Of a stretch of 15,394 nt of DNA, positions 14,181 through 15,394 are shown in pieces. The notes below the pieces were generated by a model. That model was not told the origin of the DNA, made no database searches, and saw nothing but the letters and a program-made list of their open reading frames with translations. The position numbers were made by a program, and so were the translations under genes. Every line of letters starts with the position of its first letter. Within the stretch, counting starts at the first letter, position 1. The DNA is from DASXTS01 sp036505275 (GTDB lineage: Bacteria > Actinomycetota > Actinomycetes > Mycobacteriales > Pseudonocardiaceae), in assembly GCA_036505275.1 (NCBI GenBank), contig DASXTS010000273.1:1-15394 (forward strand), in the 5' to 3' direction.

Positions 14181-14248
14181 GTGAGTGGCAACTGGTGTTC
14201 CGGCACCATTTGCCACTCACGACTTGTGCACACACGACTTGTGCACAC
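14181..14248. repeat. 17-bp inverted repeat plus 15-bp tandem repeat in a divergent promoter region
   Basis: GTGAGTGGCAACTGGTG (14181-14197) and CACCATTTGCCACTCAC (14204-14220) pair at 16 of 17 positions around a 6-base loop. They are directly followed by two perfect copies of ACGACTTGTGCACAC (14219-14233 and 14234-14248), each with a TGTGCACA palindrome. The block fills the gap between two divergent genes and is a candidate operator region. Confidence 0.9.
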
Positions 14249-14251
14249 CCG

Positions 14252-14257
14252 TAGGCT
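14252..14257 (+). promoter_or_regulatory. -10 element of a leaderless promoter for the small membrane protein gene
   Basis: TAGGCT (14252-14257) ends 7 bases before the GTG at 14265, the same spacing as on the other strand. No ribosome binding site precedes the GTG, which supports leaderless translation. No good -35 is seen at the usual distance. Confidence 0.55.
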
Positions 14258-14264
14258 GCGGGCC

Positions 14265-14663
14265 GTGACACCGCCGCCGACCTCGGTGCGCGCCGCGGCC
14301 GCCGTGGTGTGCCTGCAGGGCCTGCTCGGCGTGCTGTTCGCGGTCGCGCTGGTGGTCAGGGCGCTGAACGGGGCGGAGCGGGTAGCCGATGTGCTCGGTG
14401 AGGCCGGCTACTTCGCCGTGCTCGGCGGCGGGGTGCTGGCCGTCGGTGTTGCCTTGCTGCGCGGCCGCCGCTGGGCCCGGACGCCAGCCCTGGTCGTCCA
14501 GCTGCTGTTGCTCGGCGTGGCCTGGTATGCGGCCGGGTCGTCCGGCCGGCCGGAGTACGGCGTGCCGATCGGCGTCGCGTGCCTCGCCACCGGTGCGGCG
14601 TTGCTCACCGGGCGGGCCCGTGCCTGGGCCTACCGCCCGCCGGCCGAGCTGCCGCCGGACTAA
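14265..14663 (+). CDS. Small integral membrane protein (Rv3217c-like), function unknown
   Basis: This 132-aa protein has four predicted membrane helices at about 9-32, 45-65, 73-91 and 98-115, with short basic loops (RGRRWAR after helix 2) and a Pro-rich C-terminus. No catalytic motif is visible. The start GTG 14265 follows TAGGCT by 7 bases and has no ribosome binding site; upstream in-frame codons cross the palindrome region and look non-coding. By position next to the DAG-kinase-family gene it matches the membrane protein Rv3217c of M. tuberculosis (recalled). It converges on the histidine phosphatase, 27 bp away. The function is not known. Confidence 0.8.
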   Translation: MTPPPTSVRAAAAVVCLQGLLGVLFAVALVVRALNGAERVADVLGEAGYFAVLGGGVLAVGVALLRGRRWARTPALVVQLLLLGVAWYAAGSSGRPEYGVPIGVACLATGAALLTGRARAWAYRPPAELPPD

Positions 14664-14685
14664 CCGACCACGTAGGACGGCGGAT

Positions 14686-14703
14686 GCCGCTCATCCCAGC
14701 GGC
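14686..14703. terminator. Small hairpin at a convergent junction (weak terminator candidate)
   Basis: GCCGCT (14686-14691) and AGCGGC (14698-14703) form a 6-bp stem with a 6-base loop, overlapping the phosphatase stop codon. No T-tract is present. Little else is in the 27-bp gap. Confidence 0.3.
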
Positions 14704-15338
14704 GGCAGGTTCACGTGGTCCAGGCGGGGCACGCCGCGCTCGTGGCCGAGCACCGTCAGGCACCCTGGGTCGAGCGCGAGGTGCACCCCGCAAGTCGCCG
14801 GCAGCCCGATCCAGCGGGCCGCCAGCACTCGGCTGAAGTGACCGTGCCCGACCAGTACGACGTCGCCGGACGGCAGCAGCTCGGCGACCCTGGTGAGCAC
14901 CCGGTCGGCCCGGGCGGACACCTGCCCAGCCGTCTCACCACCGGGGCAGGGGTGCGTCCACACCGTCCAGCCGGGCACCGACTCGCGGATCTGTGGCGTG
15001 GTGAGCCCCTCGTACTCGCCGTAGTCCCACTCGGCCAACTCGTCGAGAATCGTCGGCGACGGCAGGCCGGCCAGCTCGGCGGTGTGCATCGCACGGCGCC
15101 GCGGGCTGGTCAGCAGCACGGGCGGCGGGGCGTCCGGCCCACGGAGGGCGCGCAGCAGCGCACCTAGCCGGGCGGCGCGTCGCTCTCCCTCGGCCGTCAA
15201 CGGCAGGTCCGTGCGGCTGGTGTGCCGCCCGCCGGCCGACCACTCGGTGTCCGCGTGCCGGGCCAGATACACCACGGCCGGCCGCTCTGCTCGATCATCT
15301 CGGAGCTGGCGACCGGCCGGTGGCTGGGCCGACGTCAC
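14691..15338 (-). CDS. Histidine phosphatase family protein (phosphoglycerate-mutase-like)
   Basis: This 215-aa member of the histidine phosphatase superfamily has the catalytic box LARHADTEW with H28 and R27, SPRRRAMHTAEL (R80 region), the acidic LAEWDYGEYEGL segment and the second histidine H165 in VGHGHFSR. The short form and RHA box argue for a phosphatase rather than a cofactor-dependent mutase. The M. tuberculosis positional counterpart, Rv3214 (gpm2), is recalled as an acid phosphatase. The substrate is unknown. The start GTG 15338 overlaps the stop of the upstream gene (GTGA), so the two are translationally coupled. No signal peptide is seen. Confidence 0.92.
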   Translation of the reverse strand: MTSAQPPAGRQLRDDRAERPAVVYLARHADTEWSAGGRHTSRTDLPLTAEGERRAARLGALLRALRGPDAPPPVLLTSPRRRAMHTAELAGLPSPTILDELAEWDYGEYEGLTTPQIRESVPGWTVWTHPCPGGETAGQVSARADRVLTRVAELLPSGDVVLVGHGHFSRVLAARWIGLPATCGVHLALDPGCLTVLGHERGVPRLDHVNLPPLG

Positions 15339-15394
15339 GACGCCTTCTTGGTCTCCCAGAAGATGTCGTCGATCTCCTTGATCAGGTCCAGCAG
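15335..15394 (-). CDS. C-terminal fragment of an upstream gene, possibly a ParA/Soj-type ATPase
   Basis: Only the last 19 codons are inside the window. They read LLDLIKEIDDIFWETKKAS and end at TGA (15337-15335), which overlaps the GTG of the phosphatase. The peptide is an amphipathic helix with no diagnostic motif. A ParA family identity is inferred only because M. tuberculosis has a ParA/Soj-like gene (Rv3213c, recalled) at this place. Confidence 0.5.
   Translation of the reverse strand: MLDLIKEIDDIFWETKKAS

Noticed and set aside
14160..14264. Coding extensions of both divergent genes through the gap at 14158-14264
   Set aside because: The two extensions overlap each other across inverted and tandem repeats. 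The conserved N-terminus of the lipid-kinase-like protein begins at 14157, and -10 elements sit right before both chosen starts.

Overview
The window comes from a high-GC actinobacterium, most likely of the Pseudonocardiales (inference). Codon third positions are strongly GC. The gene set matches the Mycobacterium tuberculosis Rv3213c-Rv3228 neighbourhood as I recall it: a ParA-type gene, a histidine phosphatase, a DAG-kinase-fold protein, WhiB1, PdtaS, a stand-alone biotinyl protein, RshA/SigH, SRAP, AroA and RsgA. No tRNA, rRNA, insertion sequence or CRISPR array was seen.

Layout. The left edge holds the C-terminus of the proline-catabolic dehydrogenase PruA. A membrane-associated metallophosphoesterase follows, with an apparent one-base frameshift. 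A repeat-filled gap separates it from the convergent aroA-rsgA pair on the minus strand. Divergent from aroA is a SRAP (HMCES/YedK) gene translationally coupled to a TEX30-like alpha/beta hydrolase. Next is sigH(sigR)-rsrA, the thiol-oxidative-stress sigma factor with its zinc anti-sigma factor. A large secreted GH13 amylase and the 24-residue ribosomal protein bL37 lie on the minus strand. Divergent from these is a biotinyl-carrier-like gene followed by the histidine kinase pdtaS, which converges on whiB1. Upstream of whiB1, on the same strand, is a diacylglycerol-kinase-family gene. This is divergent from a small membrane protein gene, which in turn converges on a histidine phosphatase gene. 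The phosphatase overlaps the last codons of a truncated upstream gene, probably ParA-like.

How the genes work together. The middle of the window is a stress-sensing cluster: SigH/RsrA for disulfide stress, PdtaS (a cytosolic kinase linked to copper and nitric oxide in mycobacteria) and WhiB1 (an iron-sulfur regulator). The flanks carry housekeeping functions: the shikimate pathway, ribosome maturation and DNA-protein crosslink repair.

The most interesting non-coding and unusual signals are these. (1) A GGGAAT/GTT SigR-type promoter precedes sigH. The gene has two candidate in-frame starts, separated by an 11-copy pentapeptide repeat that makes up nearly all of the N-terminal extension. (2) A family of roughly 23-bp palindromic units recurs in three intergenic gaps, including a symmetric array of three direct and three inverted units after pdtaS. 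(3) Two GTGA-N6-TCAC (CRP-like) palindromes lie exactly 50 bp apart upstream of whiB1. (4) A mirror-symmetric divergent promoter region at 14157-14267 appears to drive two leaderless genes.
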